Positions 19,360-28,533 of a DNA stretch of 64,000 bases are shown here, piece by piece. The DNA comes from Burkholderia seminalis DSM 23518 (GTDB lineage: Bacteria > Pseudomonadota > Gammaproteobacteria > Burkholderiales > Burkholderiaceae): the NCBI RefSeq assembly GCF_902832885.1, contig NZ_CADFDK010000006.1, positions 186,001 to 250,000 of the forward strand, in the 5' to 3' direction. How positions within the stretch are numbered: the stretch's first letter is position 1; each line of letters opens with the position of its first letter. Below the pieces are notes generated by a model that saw only the letters and a program-made list of their open reading frames with translations, had not been told where the DNA came from and did no database searches. The translations under genes were made by a program, and so were the position numbers.

Positions 19360-20127
19360 GGGCGCCTCCCCCGACATGTGCCGGGCGCGACGCCCCGCCG
19401 CACGCGGCCTTCGTCGCGATGCGCGGTGCGAACCCCGGCACGACACCCTGCAAGCAAGCTTGCTGTTCGACGGATCGGGAACGCGTTGCCCCGTGCGCAT
19501 GACCGATACGACATGCGCGGCGCCTGCGTCGCGGCACACGACGCCCCGCGCCCCGATCCGATCCCCGGTTTGTTTCGATGTCGTTACATGCCGCCGATGT
19601 GCAATCGTTCTGGCGAATCCGTCTGCACCGGCGGCACCGGGTCAACCGCAAGCCACGTGCCATGCTGCGCAAATCGAAGCGGGGAAAGCGTGACCGGCGC
19701 GCACGGGCGGCAACGCGGGTCGCGATGACGGGAAAATGTTTCAGGAACGTATCCGTATTCGGCGCGCCAGGCCGAAAGACGCGATTGACGGTCTTGCAAG
19801 CCGATCGCGCGATGCCTGTGAAACGAGGCCGGACGGCCGTCAGCGCACGCGCGTCGCCATGGCGATCAATCGTGTGCAGAGGAATGCGCTGGAAAAACGT
19901 TGCAAAAGTGTGCCCTCGAAACGGGCGCAAACGACGCCGATGCCACTCCGCACATGGCGAGGCAGGGTGAATACCGATGCGTGCGCATGCATCTTGTCCG
20001 TGGAGACGGACGCGGCCATCGGGCCTGGCACGCGCGGACGGCTTCCCGGCAGCCGCCGGAATCGGTACCATCGAACGCCTGAAGGCCGGCACGACGCCGG
20101 CCCGGCCGTCGTACCCTGCCTTTTGCC
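19360..20127. other. 768-base region without a recognisable gene
   Basis: Open frames on both strands here are arginine-rich shadows with no domain or start signal. It must contain the promoters of the outer membrane protein (minus) and the drug exporter (plus), but no clear motif stands out. I see no repeats or RNA gene. Confidence 0.5.
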
Positions 20128-21516
20128 ATGTCCCGGGAACCCACACACTCCGCGCTGCTCTGGATCGTCGCCGCTGCGTTCTTCATGCAGTCGCTCGACA
20201 CGACGATCGTCAACACCGCGCTGCCTTCGATCGCCCAAAGCCTGCATACGTCGCCGCTCGCGATGCAGCCCGTCGTGGTCGCCTACACGCTGATGATGGC
20301 GATGCTCACGCCGGCGTCCGGCTGGCTCGCCGACCGGTTCGGCACGCGCCGCGTGTTTTCGGTCGCGATCCTCGTGTTCGTGCTCGCGTCGATCGGCTGC
20401 GCGGCGTCCCATACGCTCGGCCAGCTCGTCGTCGCGCGCGCCGTGCAGGGCATCGGCGGCTCGATGCTGCTGCCGATCGGGCGGCTCGCCGTGCTGCGTC
20501 GCGTGCCGGGCGAACAGTACGTCGCGGCGATCGCGTTCGTGTCGATCGCCGGCCAGCTCGGCCCGATCGTCGGGCCGACGCTCGGCGGCTGGCTCACACA
20601 GGCGATTTCATGGCACTGGGTGTTCATCGTCAACGCGCCGGTCGGCGTGGTCGGCTTCATCGCGGTACAGCGCTACCTGCCGCACGACCAGGCGACGCAG
20701 CCGCCGCCGTTCGACTTCGTCGGCTGTGCGCTGCTGTCGGCCGCGATGATCGCGCTGTCGCTCGCGATCGACCCGCCGATGCCTGCACATCGTGCCGTGT
20801 GGGCGGCCGGGCTCGCCGTGGTCGGACTCGCGAGCGCGCTCGCGTACCTGCCGCATGCGCGGCGGCGCGCGCAGCCGCTGTTCCGGCTCGGACTGTTCCG
20901 CGAGCCGAATTTCGGGTCCGGGCTGCTCGGCAACCTGCTGTGCCGGATCGGCACGAGTTCGGTGCCATTCCTGCTGCCGCTGCTGATGCAGGTGCAGCTC
21001 GGCTATACGCCGCTGCAGTCGGGGTTGATGATGCTGCCGGCCGCGATCGCGGGCGTGATCGCGAAACGCTGGATCGCGCCGCTCGTGAAGCGGTTCGGCT
21101 ATGCGGCGTTTCTGGTCGTGAACACGGCGATCGTCGGCTGCGCGATCGCCGGATTCGCGCTGGTATCGGCACGGCCCGCGCCGGTGCTGGAAGGCGTGCT
21201 GCTGATCGTGTTCGGCACGGCGAACTCGATGCAGTTCGCGGCGATGAACGGCGTGACGCTCAAGGGGCTGTCGCATGCCGACGCCGGCAGCGGCAACAGC
21301 CTGTTCACGATGATGCAGATGCTCGCGATGGGCCTGGGCGTGTCGATCGGCGGCGGGCTCGTGAACCTGTTCGCCGCCGGTTGGGGCTCGATGGCGCACG
21401 GGTTCATGCTGTCGTTCGCGTGCATGGGGGCGGTGACGCTGCTGTCGTCCGCCGTGTTCCGGCGGATCGATACGGCCGCGCCGCCGGCCGGTGCGGCGGC
21501 GCGGCCCTCGGCATGA
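20128..21516 (+). CDS. DHA2-family MFS drug exporter (MdtD-like)
   Basis: A 462-residue major facilitator of the 14-helix DHA2 (EmrB/QacA) branch. Motif D1-like QSLDTTIVNTALPSIA in helix 1, motif A GWLADRFGTRRV, motif B RAVQGIGGSMLLPIGRL and motif C GPIVGPTLGGWL are all present. It resembles MdtD. There is no adjacent membrane-fusion protein, so it acts alone in the inner membrane by proton antiport. The substrate is unknown. The ATG at 20128 lacks a strong ribosome-binding site. Confidence 0.88.
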   Translation: MSREPTHSALLWIVAAAFFMQSLDTTIVNTALPSIAQSLHTSPLAMQPVVVAYTLMMAMLTPASGWLADRFGTRRVFSVAILVFVLASIGCAASHTLGQLVVARAVQGIGGSMLLPIGRLAVLRRVPGEQYVAAIAFVSIAGQLGPIVGPTLGGWLTQAISWHWVFIVNAPVGVVGFIAVQRYLPHDQATQPPPFDFVGCALLSAAMIALSLAIDPPMPAHRAVWAAGLAVVGLASALAYLPHARRRAQPLFRLGLFREPNFGSGLLGNLLCRIGTSSVPFLLPLLMQVQLGYTPLQSGLMMLPAAIAGVIAKRWIAPLVKRFGYAAFLVVNTAIVGCAIAGFALVSARPAPVLEGVLLIVFGTANSMQFAAMNGVTLKGLSHADAGSGNSLFTMMQMLAMGLGVSIGGGLVNLFAAGWGSMAHGFMLSFACMGAVTLLSSAVFRRIDTAAPPAGAAARPSA

Positions 21517-21520
21517 ACGC

Positions 21521-21543
21521 CGCCGTCAGTTCGCCTGACGGCG
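21521..21543. terminator. Hairpin between convergent genes
   Basis: CGCCGTCAG (21521-21529) and CTGACGGCG (21535-21543) form a 9-bp stem overlapping the DUF4377 stop codon and just past the MFS stop. No T-run follows, so it is a weak bidirectional terminator candidate. Confidence 0.45.
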
Positions 21544-21906
21544 TTCGACGACGCGCTTGAGTACCCAGCGGATCGACGAGCCGTCGGCCGGCGGCTGCGC
21601 GACGCGGTATTCGTCGATTTCGAGCGTGTACAGGTAACCGGGCTGGTACGCGAACCCTTCGATGCCGGCGTACCACAGGCTCCACGGCTCGCTCGGACTG
21701 CTGCGCACCTGCAGGCACTCCATCGGCGCGACGCCCGTGCAGCGCGCGGACTGCGGCGCGACGTAGACGGTCTTGGTCACGGGCCTGGCGTCGGGCGCGC
21801 GGGCAGCACCGGATGCCGTGGCGGCCGCGTCGGTCTGGCATCCGGCGAGGAGCGTGCTGCCGGCAATGACGGCCGCGCCGAGCAGCGTTCGGGTCTTGTG
21901 AATCAT
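21526..21906 (-). CDS. DUF4377 lipoprotein
   Basis: A 126-residue exported lipoprotein. The leader MIHKTRTLLGAAVIAGSTLLAGC is a lipobox signal with the acylated Cys at residue 23. The mature C-terminal half matches the DUF4377 pattern: VYVAPQSARCTG, MECLQV, W.....I.GF.Y.PGYLYTLEI. Its molecular role is unknown; related domains accompany META/HslJ stress proteins. The ATG at 21906 is 7 bases past AGAGGA; the longer start at 21927 lacks a site. It is convergent with the exporter. Confidence 0.8.
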   Translation of the reverse strand: MIHKTRTLLGAAVIAGSTLLAGCQTDAAATASGAARAPDARPVTKTVYVAPQSARCTGVAPMECLQVRSSPSEPWSLWYAGIEGFAYQPGYLYTLEIDEYRVAQPPADGSSIRWVLKRVVERRQAN

Positions 21907-21974
21907 CTGAGGTTCCTCTGGGAGCATTGGAGGGCCGATTAGACGACCCGCGCGGCGAGAAAGTTCACAATTAC

Positions 21975-22476
21975 CTTACAAAACGCATCTGACCACCCGC
22001 ATTTTGCCTCGGACGAGATCTTCGCCGAATGCGACGGCCCGCGCGTGCGCGGCGGCACGCCCGAAGCGTCGTATCCGCTGGAGGACCGCAAGCGGCAGAA
22101 GCTGATCCGCCAGGTGCGCGCGGAACGCACGGGTGTCATCACGCTATCGGTCGCGCACGCGATTGCGGTGTCGCGCCCGTCCGGCAAGCCCCTCTCAACG
22201 TGCTGATCCGGGCGGTACGGTTGAGCGAGTGGTCCGGGGACGATCCGCGCGGGCCGGCGCGCGATCTTCATCCGCGATGCCGAGCGCAAGTCACAGACGC
22301 CGCACGACGTCGTGCGCAAGCCGTTCGACCTCACGCCGGCCGAGACCGTGCTGGCGCTCGCGATCAGCAAGAACACCGCGCGCCCGTACCTGCGTGCGAT
22401 CTTTTCGAAGACGGGCATCACGCGGCAGGCAACGCTGGTGCGGATGTCGTTGAACAGCGGGCTGTCGCTGGGGTGA
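21975..22476 (+). pseudogene. Broken LuxR-family regulator
   Basis: Plus-strand frames read ASDEIFAECDGPRVRGGTPE and EDRKRQKLIRQVRAER, then after frame loss around 22200, AIFIRDAERKSQTPHDVVRK and PFDLTPAETVLALA, then ISKNTARPYLRAIFSKTGIT to a stop at 22474. The last part is a LuxR/GerE DNA-binding domain. About 13-15 residues of its helix-turn-helix (between LALA and ISKNTA) are missing and the 5' half is out of frame. No start codon with a ribosome-binding site is seen. This is a decayed regulator. Confidence 0.75.
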
Positions 22477-22642
22477 CGCGCACGATGGCCGCTGTACCGC
22501 GACCGGCATGCCTGAAACACGTTGCATGCTCGTTCCGCGTGGCCCCATAATCGGCCGGCACAAGCCAACCCGACAGCCGAAACCGGCGCGGGCGACAAGA
22601 GCCGCCGCATCGGCCGGCCAATCCGATTCGAGGGCAAACGAG

Positions 22643-23089
22643 ATGGCACTCCGAACGATCAGACGTTCGATCTTTGCGGAACGGATGCCCGGCGCGACGC
22701 TGGGCGCGTGGCTGATGCTCTTCGTCGTGTGGTGCATCACGAGTTTCAATGCGGCACGCGGGATAATCGACACGATTCGACACCCTGAAGTACTCCTTGC
22801 GATTCACGTCAAGCCCATGTTCTGGGCAGGCATCGCATGGATGCTGCCGATGGTCGCCGCTCCCGCGATCGGCGGGATCTTGCTCTTCAACCTGGGCCGT
22901 CAAAGGCGCTGGGCCAGAACGTGGACGCTCGGATGGATCTCGCTCAGCCTCGCACTCAGCACGCGCTCGATGCTTGAACACGCACCCGGCTCCACCCTTC
23001 GATTGGCGGATTGCCTGCTGGTCATCGCCGCGCTGCTGCTATTGACGCCGAACAGCAGGAAGTGGTTTGGGGAACGGCGCCCGCTGTAG
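22643..23089 (+). CDS. Small inner membrane protein
   Basis: A 148-residue protein with four hydrophobic segments (about 20-40, 57-82, 91-112, 122-140), predicted by eye as membrane helices with short loops. No family motif is recognised. The ATG at 22643 (MALRTIRRS) gives a positively charged cytoplasmic N-terminus; the ribosome-binding site is weak. A 7-bp hairpin (23103-23109 with 23118-23124) lies just downstream. Function unknown. Confidence 0.65.
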   Translation: MALRTIRRSIFAERMPGATLGAWLMLFVVWCITSFNAARGIIDTIRHPEVLLAIHVKPMFWAGIAWMLPMVAAPAIGGILLFNLGRQRRWARTWTLGWISLSLALSTRSMLEHAPGSTLRLADCLLVIAALLLLTPNSRKWFGERRPL

Positions 23090-23261
23090 GCCGTGCCCGT
23101 CACCCGGTCGACCAGCTGACCGGGATCATCGCGATCGGTACTCGCCGCTTTCTTTGCCGCGCCCCGTTCAGGTACCATCGGCGCTTCCCGATACGCTTTG
23201 ACGCGTTGCCATCGTCCGCCCGGCCAGGTCCGCGCGGTTCGCGCAACGCGCCGCCCCTCGC

Positions 23262-24458
23262 ATGCCCTCTCCGGTTCCGTCCGACGCCGTGCTGCGCCCG
23301 CTGCCGATCGATGCGCTGACCGTGCCGGCGGCGCTCGATGGCCGCACGGGCACCAACCGCTCGGGCAACGCGCATCCGCAGATCGCCGCAACCCATGATC
23401 TCGACGCCGTGCGCGCGTGGCTCGCGCGCTTCGTCGACACGCCGACCACGTTCCAGAACTACCGCAAGGAAGCCGAACGCCTGCTGCTGTGGGCCGTGAT
23501 CGCATGCGGAAAGCCGCTGTCGTCGCTCACGCACGAGGATCTCGTCGTCTACCGGCAGTTCCTGCTCGCGCCGGCACCTGCCGAGTTGTGGTGCGCGAAC
23601 GGCGGCCGCAAGCATCCGCGCGACGATCCGCGCTGGCGGCCGTTCTACGGGCCGCTGTCGCCGGCCAGCCAGCGGCAGGCGCTGGTGATCCTGAACGTGA
23701 TGTTCTCGTGGCTCGTGCAGGCCGGCTATCTGGCCGGCAATCCGCTCGCGTTGTCGCGGCAGCGCCAGCGCCGGCCCGCGCCGCGCGTCACGCGCCATCT
23801 CGGGCAGCCGCTGTGGCAGTCGGTCAAGGAGGCGATCGCCGCGATGCCGCGCGACGATGCGCGCACGCGCTTCCATGCGGATCGCGCGCGCTGGCTGTTC
23901 ACGCTGCTGTATCTCGGCGGGCTGCGCATCACCGAAGCGGCCGACACGACGATGGGCCAGTTCTTCTGCCGGCGCGACGCGAACGGCCACGATCGCTGGT
24001 GGCTCGACGTGACGGGCAAGGGTGGCCGGCAGCGGCTCGTGCCGGCCACCGACGAGATGATGGCCGAGCTGGCGCGCTACCGGCGCGCCCACGGGATGCC
24101 GGCGCTGCCGTCCGACGGCGAACCGACGCCGCTCGTGCTGCCGGCCGGCCAGGTACGCAAGCCGCTCACGCGCGCGGCGCTGCACCGGATCGTGAAGCAG
24201 GTATTCCGGCAGGCGGCCGACCGGTTGCGTGCGAACGGCGAAGCCGGCGACCAGCAGGCGCGCGTGCTCGAACAGGCGTCCGCGCACTGGCTGCGTCACA
24301 GCGCAGGCTCGCACATGGCCGATGGCCGCGTCGACCTGCGGCTCGTGCGCGACAACCTCGGCCACGCATCGCTCACGACGACGAGCCAGTACCTGCACGC
24401 GGACGACGACTGGCGGCATCGCGAAACGGAGGAGAAACACCGGATCGGGTGGGACTAG
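23262..24458 (+). CDS. Tyrosine recombinase/integrase
   Basis: A 398-residue site-specific recombinase of the lambda-integrase family. The N-terminal SAM-like core-binding part (about 50-175) leads to a complete catalytic set: Arg222 (LGGLRITE), Lys253 (VTGKGGRQR), His342 and Arg345 (HWLRHS), His368 (GHASL) and nucleophile Tyr377 (TTSQYLHAD). All six residues are present, so it should be active. No excisionase, phage genes, tRNA target or flanking direct repeats are seen, so it may be a stand-alone chromosomal recombinase. The long N-terminus resembles chromosomal, non-phage integrases of Burkholderia. Confidence 0.9.
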   Translation: MPSPVPSDAVLRPLPIDALTVPAALDGRTGTNRSGNAHPQIAATHDLDAVRAWLARFVDTPTTFQNYRKEAERLLLWAVIACGKPLSSLTHEDLVVYRQFLLAPAPAELWCANGGRKHPRDDPRWRPFYGPLSPASQRQALVILNVMFSWLVQAGYLAGNPLALSRQRQRRPAPRVTRHLGQPLWQSVKEAIAAMPRDDARTRFHADRARWLFTLLYLGGLRITEAADTTMGQFFCRRDANGHDRWWLDVTGKGGRQRLVPATDEMMAELARYRRAHGMPALPSDGEPTPLVLPAGQVRKPLTRAALHRIVKQVFRQAADRLRANGEAGDQQARVLEQASAHWLRHSAGSHMADGRVDLRLVRDNLGHASLTTTSQYLHADDDWRHRETEEKHRIGWD

Positions 24459-24528
24459 GCGGCGTGCCGCCGCGCCAATACGCGCCCCCGCTTCCCGGCC
24501 TCCCCGTCGCTCGGCACGTCACGCGAGG

Positions 24529-24750
24529 TCAGTACACGGCCACCCAGTGCCCGGGCACCCACGCCCAGTGATTGCCGGCCCACCGGTAATGCCCCTTCGC
24601 CCAACGATAACCGGGCGCCGGTGGCGGCGGCGCCACTTCGACGACGGGCGCCGGCTGCGGCGGCCGCACGGGTTCGACCACGCAGGCGGACATCAGCACG
24701 GCACTCGCGCTCACCAGCATGGCCAACGAAACGGTCCGGATCTTCATCAT
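24529..24750 (-). CDS. Small WXXGXW-repeat lipoprotein
   Basis: A 73-residue lipoprotein. The leader MKIRTVSLAMLVSASAVLMSAC carries a lipobox; a Pro-rich linker (PVRPPQPAPVVEVAPPPPAP) follows. The C-terminus has Trp-rich repeats (YRWAKGHYRW, WAWVPGHWVAVY) of the YXWQXH/WXXGXW type. It probably sits in the outer membrane or periplasm; function unknown. The ATG at 24750 is 5 bases after GGGAG. A related protein lies at 29530-29829, on the other side of the same locus. Confidence 0.8.
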   Translation of the reverse strand: MMKIRTVSLAMLVSASAVLMSACVVEPVRPPQPAPVVEVAPPPPAPGYRWAKGHYRWAGNHWAWVPGHWVAVY

Positions 24751-24804
24751 CAATTCTCCCTGTTATGTCATGGTCCAGCGAGGACGAGCGCGGCCTGGGC
24801 CGCG

Positions 24805-25962
24805 TCATGCCGCACCGCGAATCAGGCCGGTCATCGGCCGCGTCGCGCCGCTTTCCGCGAACAGCGCGGATGCGGTGCGGCGCGGATCGAGCCGCAGGCT
24901 TTCGGCGGCCGCGCCGGCGATCAGCGCGTCGAGCGACGCGGTCGGCTTCAGGTCGCGCCCTTCGTACAGGTCACCCGGCCGCAGCCCCGGCCAGTCGGCG
25001 ATCACACGGCCGCCGGCAACCGCACCGCCCGCGAGCATCGCGACCGACGCCTGCCCGTGATCGGTGCCGCCCGTGCCGTTGACCGCCGCCGTGCGGCCGA
25101 ACTCGGTCGCGACCAGCACCGTGGTCTGCTGCCACGCGGGCCCGAGGCCGTCGCGCAACGCGGCAAGCATCGTGTCGAGCGCTTTCAACTGGTTCGCGAG
25201 TCGCGCGTTCTGCGCGCTGTGCGTGTCCCAGCCGCCCGTCTCGATCATCGCGATCCGCGGGCCGTCGTCGCGCGCGAGGAACGTCGCCGCGAGCTTGCCG
25301 ACGCCGGCGGGATCCTGCCGCGCCTGCGCATCACCGGCGAGGCCGCGCGCGTCCATCGCCGACTGCCACAGCGGGCCGAGCTGCGCATCGGCCTCGTAGA
25401 GCGACGACACGCGCGCGAGCAGGTCGTCCGGCGCGGCCGGCAAACCGGATGGCGCATACGACGCGGCCTGCACGGTGCCGCGCAACGCGAGCGGCACGGT
25501 CGGCGCGAACGCGATCGCGCTTTCACGCGTCGCGGGCAGCAGCGCGGCAAGCCGGTTCAGCCAGCCGTCCTTCACCTGGTACGGCGCACGGCCGCCCGTT
25601 TCGAGCACGTTCTGGCCGTCGAAATGCGAGCGGTCGCGGTACGGCGACGCGATCGCATGAACGAACAGCGCCTGCCCGTCGCGGTACAGCTGCGCGGTCT
25701 GCGCGAGCGACGGGTGCAGCGCGAACGTGCCGTCGAGCCGCGTTGCTGCCGCCGTGTCGATCGCGAGCGGACCGCGCAGCGACGCATACGCGGGCTCCGC
25801 ATACGGGACGACGATGTTCAGGCCGTCGGCCGCGCCGCGCTGGATCACGAACACGAAGCGGCGGTCGGTCGCGACGTTCGCGAACACGATCCGCGGCGCG
25901 ACGAGGATCGCGCCCGCGCCGGCGGCGGCAACGCTCAGGAATTGTCGGCGTGACAGGGCCAT
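24805..25962 (-). CDS. DUF1501 Tat-exported protein
   Basis: A 385-residue protein with a Tat signal (SRRQFLSVAAAGAGAILVAP). DUF1501 proteins have an alkaline-phosphatase/sulfatase-like fold: FVFVIQRGAADGLNIVVPY (metal-site strand), IAMIETGGWDTHSAQN, and TEFGRTAAVNGTGGTDHGQA with the Asp-His metal motif. Its reaction is unknown. It always pairs with DUF1800, as here. The upstream stop overlaps an ATG at 25968 (ATGA), but the ATG at 25962 has GGAG at the right spacing; either could be used. Confidence 0.88.
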   Translation of the reverse strand: MALSRRQFLSVAAAGAGAILVAPRIVFANVATDRRFVFVIQRGAADGLNIVVPYAEPAYASLRGPLAIDTAAATRLDGTFALHPSLAQTAQLYRDGQALFVHAIASPYRDRSHFDGQNVLETGGRAPYQVKDGWLNRLAALLPATRESAIAFAPTVPLALRGTVQAASYAPSGLPAAPDDLLARVSSLYEADAQLGPLWQSAMDARGLAGDAQARQDPAGVGKLAATFLARDDGPRIAMIETGGWDTHSAQNARLANQLKALDTMLAALRDGLGPAWQQTTVLVATEFGRTAAVNGTGGTDHGQASVAMLAGGAVAGGRVIADWPGLRPGDLYEGRDLKPTASLDALIAGAAAESLRLDPRRTASALFAESGATRPMTGLIRGAA

Positions 25963-25964
25963 GG

Positions 25965-27359
25965 TCATCTCCGTTGGAAATCGGGCGAGACGAGCAGCAA
26001 CGCGAGCGATGTCGTCGCGCTTTCCGCGCGCGACAGTGCGGTCGCGGTCGGCGTGCTCATCGAACCGGCGAGCAGCGTGTTGCCGAGCGTGCGCGGATCG
26101 AGCCGGTCGCCCGTGCGCGCGGCCAGCCGCTGTGCGATCTCGACACGCCGCACGAGCGCGTCGGGCGCGGCCCAGCTCGCGGCGACGTCGTCGTAGCCGG
26201 CCGGCGAGCCCGGCCGCCACACCGGCTGGCCGAGCTGCGCGAGCAGCGGCGCGGCCTTCAGGTCGCCCGTGTCGCGCCAGCCGAGCCCGCGCAGCGACGA
26301 CACGGCCCACTCCCACGGCGTCTTGAACTTGCGATTGACCGGCGACCACGCGTCGGGCGCATCGACGAGCGCGCGATAGACGGTCGGCAGGTCGCCGCCG
26401 CTCGCATCGAACGCGCGGGCCAGCCGGTCGGTCAGCGCGGGCGGCGGATTGTCGGCGACGAAATGACGGGCGAGCTGGAACGCGATGTGCCGGCCCGTCG
26501 CATCCGAACGCGCGAGGTCGTGCAGGATCGCGCGTGCCTGGGCTTCGCCCGGCTGGTCGTAGGTGCGCCCCATCACCGTGCGCGTGCCCGGTTCGTGCAG
26601 CTTCGGGCGAAACACGAACGCACCGGGCGCGGCATCGCCCGGCTGCGGCCCTCGCCCGCCGGCGATGCTCCAGCCGGTCAGCGCACGCGCGAATTCCGTC
26701 ACGTCCGCTTGCGTGTAGCCCGTGCGCACGCCGAGCGTATGCAGCTCCATGATTTCGCGCGCGAGGTTCTCGTTCAGCCCGCGCCTTGCCGACGGGTTGC
26801 GTGCCTCGGCGCGCAGCGCGGCCGGGCTGTCCGGGCCGACCGAGCGCGCCTGGTCGAGGAACACCTGCATCGCGGGATGCTGCTCGACGGCGACGAGCAT
26901 GTCCTCGAAACGACCGAGCACGTGCGGGCGGATCGCGTCGCGTTCGAACGCGCCCGCATATGCGGCCACCTGCCCCTTGTCGACCGACACCGCGAAATGG
27001 TTCGCCCAGAAATGCACGAGATGTTCGACGAATGGCGTGGACGTGTTCAACGCGCTGTTCATGCGTGCGGTGACGGCACTGCGATACGCGTCGTAGCCGT
27101 CACGCCGGATCGACTGCGCGGTCGCGCGTTTCGCAGCCGCGTCGTCGCCCGTCATCGTGTTGCGCGCGTTCGCGAAGCGCGTCGCGAGCGCAACCGCATC
27201 GGGCTCGCCGGCCCACGCGGCGGGCCGCGCATCGTAACGGTCGAATTGCGCGACGAGCGCCGCCTTCGGGTCGGCAGGCGGCGCTTCGTCGGCGCGCGCG
27301 CCGAGACCGAAGCGGTTCAGCGCGATCGCGGCCGGCGTAATGTCGTTCGGGTGGTCCAT
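25965..27359 (-). CDS. DUF1800 protein
   Basis: A 464-residue DUF1800 protein, the constant partner of DUF1501 exported proteins. Family marks: ALNRFGLGARADE near the N-terminus, HFWANHFAVSVDKG, NENLAREIMELHTLGV, the YTQADVTEFARALTGWS block, and FQLARHFVADNPP. No classical signal peptide is seen. The pair is thought to act in the envelope, possibly in polymer export or processing, but this is not established. It is first in the DUF1800-DUF1501 unit and has a promoter-like block upstream (27409-27436). Confidence 0.88.
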   Translation of the reverse strand: MDHPNDITPAAIALNRFGLGARADEAPPADPKAALVAQFDRYDARPAAWAGEPDAVALATRFANARNTMTGDDAAAKRATAQSIRRDGYDAYRSAVTARMNSALNTSTPFVEHLVHFWANHFAVSVDKGQVAAYAGAFERDAIRPHVLGRFEDMLVAVEQHPAMQVFLDQARSVGPDSPAALRAEARNPSARRGLNENLAREIMELHTLGVRTGYTQADVTEFARALTGWSIAGGRGPQPGDAAPGAFVFRPKLHEPGTRTVMGRTYDQPGEAQARAILHDLARSDATGRHIAFQLARHFVADNPPPALTDRLARAFDASGGDLPTVYRALVDAPDAWSPVNRKFKTPWEWAVSSLRGLGWRDTGDLKAAPLLAQLGQPVWRPGSPAGYDDVAASWAAPDALVRRVEIAQRLAARTGDRLDPRTLGNTLLAGSMSTPTATALSRAESATTSLALLLVSPDFQRR

Positions 27360-27408
27360 GACGGGCTCTCTCGCGGTGCGTACCCCTGTTCAACGCGGGC
27401 GCACCGGG

Positions 27409-27436
27409 AAATCCGTCGCGGGAATCGCAAATAAAT
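27409..27436 (-). promoter_or_regulatory. Promoter-like block A, upstream of DUF1800
   Basis: Plus-strand AATCCGTCGCGGGAATCGCA followed by AATAAAT lies 50-77 bases upstream of the DUF1800 start. It is nearly identical to the block at 29896-29925 upstream of the WXXGXW gene, with similarity continuing outward. The adjacent ECF sigma factor is an obvious candidate to read both. Confidence 0.5.
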
Positions 27437-27613
27437 ATCGATCGGGGAACGCGGGCGCAGTGACCGGCGGAAGGCTCGTCGCACGGCAGCGCACGTCACG
27501 AATGAACGAACAACGACGATGACGACGCAAGCCAGCGGAAAGGCGCACGCATTGCACGTGCCCGAGCGCGCGCGACGGCGACACGCGGATCGCGCGCCGC
27601 CGTCACGCAAGGC

Positions 27614-28117
27614 TCATTGACTCGCCGGCGGGTCAGGCTTCTTCTGCAGCTTCGGCGGCAAGCGCCAGTTGCCGCTGTGCTGCAACCCGTCGACGAATTT
27701 CATACGCTCGTCGGGCGTCAGCGTCGCCGCGAAATCGACGACGCTGCGCTCGACCTGCGCACGCATCGCGGTATCGGCCGCGCGCGTGCGATCGAGCGCG
27801 GCGTCGATCGCCGCGCGATCGAGTTGCGGCGCGGCGAGCAGGTCCAGCACGGTGATCCGGCCGTCTCGCCCTTCGCGTGCAAAATCGCGGCCGGTCTTGC
27901 GCGCCGCCTTCAACGCGGCGGCGAATTCGCGCTGTCGCGCCTCGGGCAATTCGTCCGCCGCGAAACGCAACGCGGTGCGCGATGCCGGTGCGCCCGCCGC
28001 ATGCAGGTCGCGATGCGTCGAGAACCACTGATAGGCACCGCCGCCGATCGCGCCGAGCATGAACACGTTCAGCACGACCGAGCCGACGAGGATGAATTTC
28101 CAGCCACGTTCAGTCAT
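27614..28117 (-). CDS. Periplasmic heavy-metal sensor-like protein
   Basis: A 167-residue protein with an N-terminal membrane anchor (WKFILVGSVVLNVFMLGAIGGG) and a helical periplasmic part. It resembles the Spy/CpxP-like Metal_resist family: LPEARQREFAAALKAAR, then helices ending in DFAATLTPDERMKFVDGL. It overlaps the upstream anti-sigma gene by ATGA. As third gene of an ECF operon it probably helps sense envelope or metal stress by modulating the anti-sigma protein. Confidence 0.75.
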   Translation of the reverse strand: MTERGWKFILVGSVVLNVFMLGAIGGGAYQWFSTHRDLHAAGAPASRTALRFAADELPEARQREFAAALKAARKTGRDFAREGRDGRITVLDLLAAPQLDRAAIDAALDRTRAADTAMRAQVERSVVDFAATLTPDERMKFVDGLQHSGNWRLPPKLQKKPDPPASQ

Positions 28118-28533
28118 TCATCGCTCCAATCGATGCTCGGACCACCGAACGTCGTCGTCAGATAGCCCGATTCATGCTGTGACGGCGGCGCGCTGCCGAG
28201 CATCAGCATCGACACGGCCACCGCGCCCGCGAGCGCACCGGCCAGGCCGACGCCCGCGAACGCCGCGCCCGACCACCACACATTGCCACGCCGGCGCGCG
28301 CGCCGCGGCGCGGGCGCCGTCGCGACGATACGCTCGACCAGCGACGGCGCGGGCGGTGCGACCGTGTCGCACGCGAGCCACGCATCAAGGTCGGCCGCGT
28401 CGTCCAGCGCCAGCAGCGCTTCGCGCGGGTTCGCCTGCGCCCATGCTTCGGCGGCCGCTCGCTCGCCGGCCGGCCAGCGCCGCGCGTCTGAGCCGTACGC
28501 GGCGACGATGGTACGAAATCGTTCGGGTGTCAT
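28114..28533 (-). CDS. Membrane anti-sigma factor
   Basis: A 139-residue protein: a cytoplasmic N-terminal part of about 85 residues (MTPERFRTIVAAYGSDARRWPAGE), one membrane span (AAFAGVGLAGALAGAVAVSML), and a short periplasmic tail. The size, topology and ATGA overlaps with both the sigma gene (28530-28533) and the sensor gene mark it as the anti-sigma factor that holds the ECF sigma at the membrane. No zinc-binding HxxxCxxC motif is present, so it is not a ZAS-type redox sensor. Confidence 0.75.
   Translation of the reverse strand: MTPERFRTIVAAYGSDARRWPAGERAAAEAWAQANPREALLALDDAADLDAWLACDTVAPPAPSLVERIVATAPAPRRARRRGNVWWSGAAFAGVGLAGALAGAVAVSMLMLGSAPPSQHESGYLTTTFGGPSIDWSDE

Noticed and set aside
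19578-20293. Plus-strand frames before the MFS exporter
   Set aside because: Arg-rich, overlapping in several frames, without start signals or recognisable motifs.
20608-21399. 263-residue minus-strand frame opposite the MFS gene
   Set aside because: Shadow of a clear 14-helix transporter gene.
23103-23124. CCCGGTC/GACCGGG dyad as attachment site for the integrase
   Set aside because: Equally likely to be a terminator of the small membrane protein gene; no second copy was seen.
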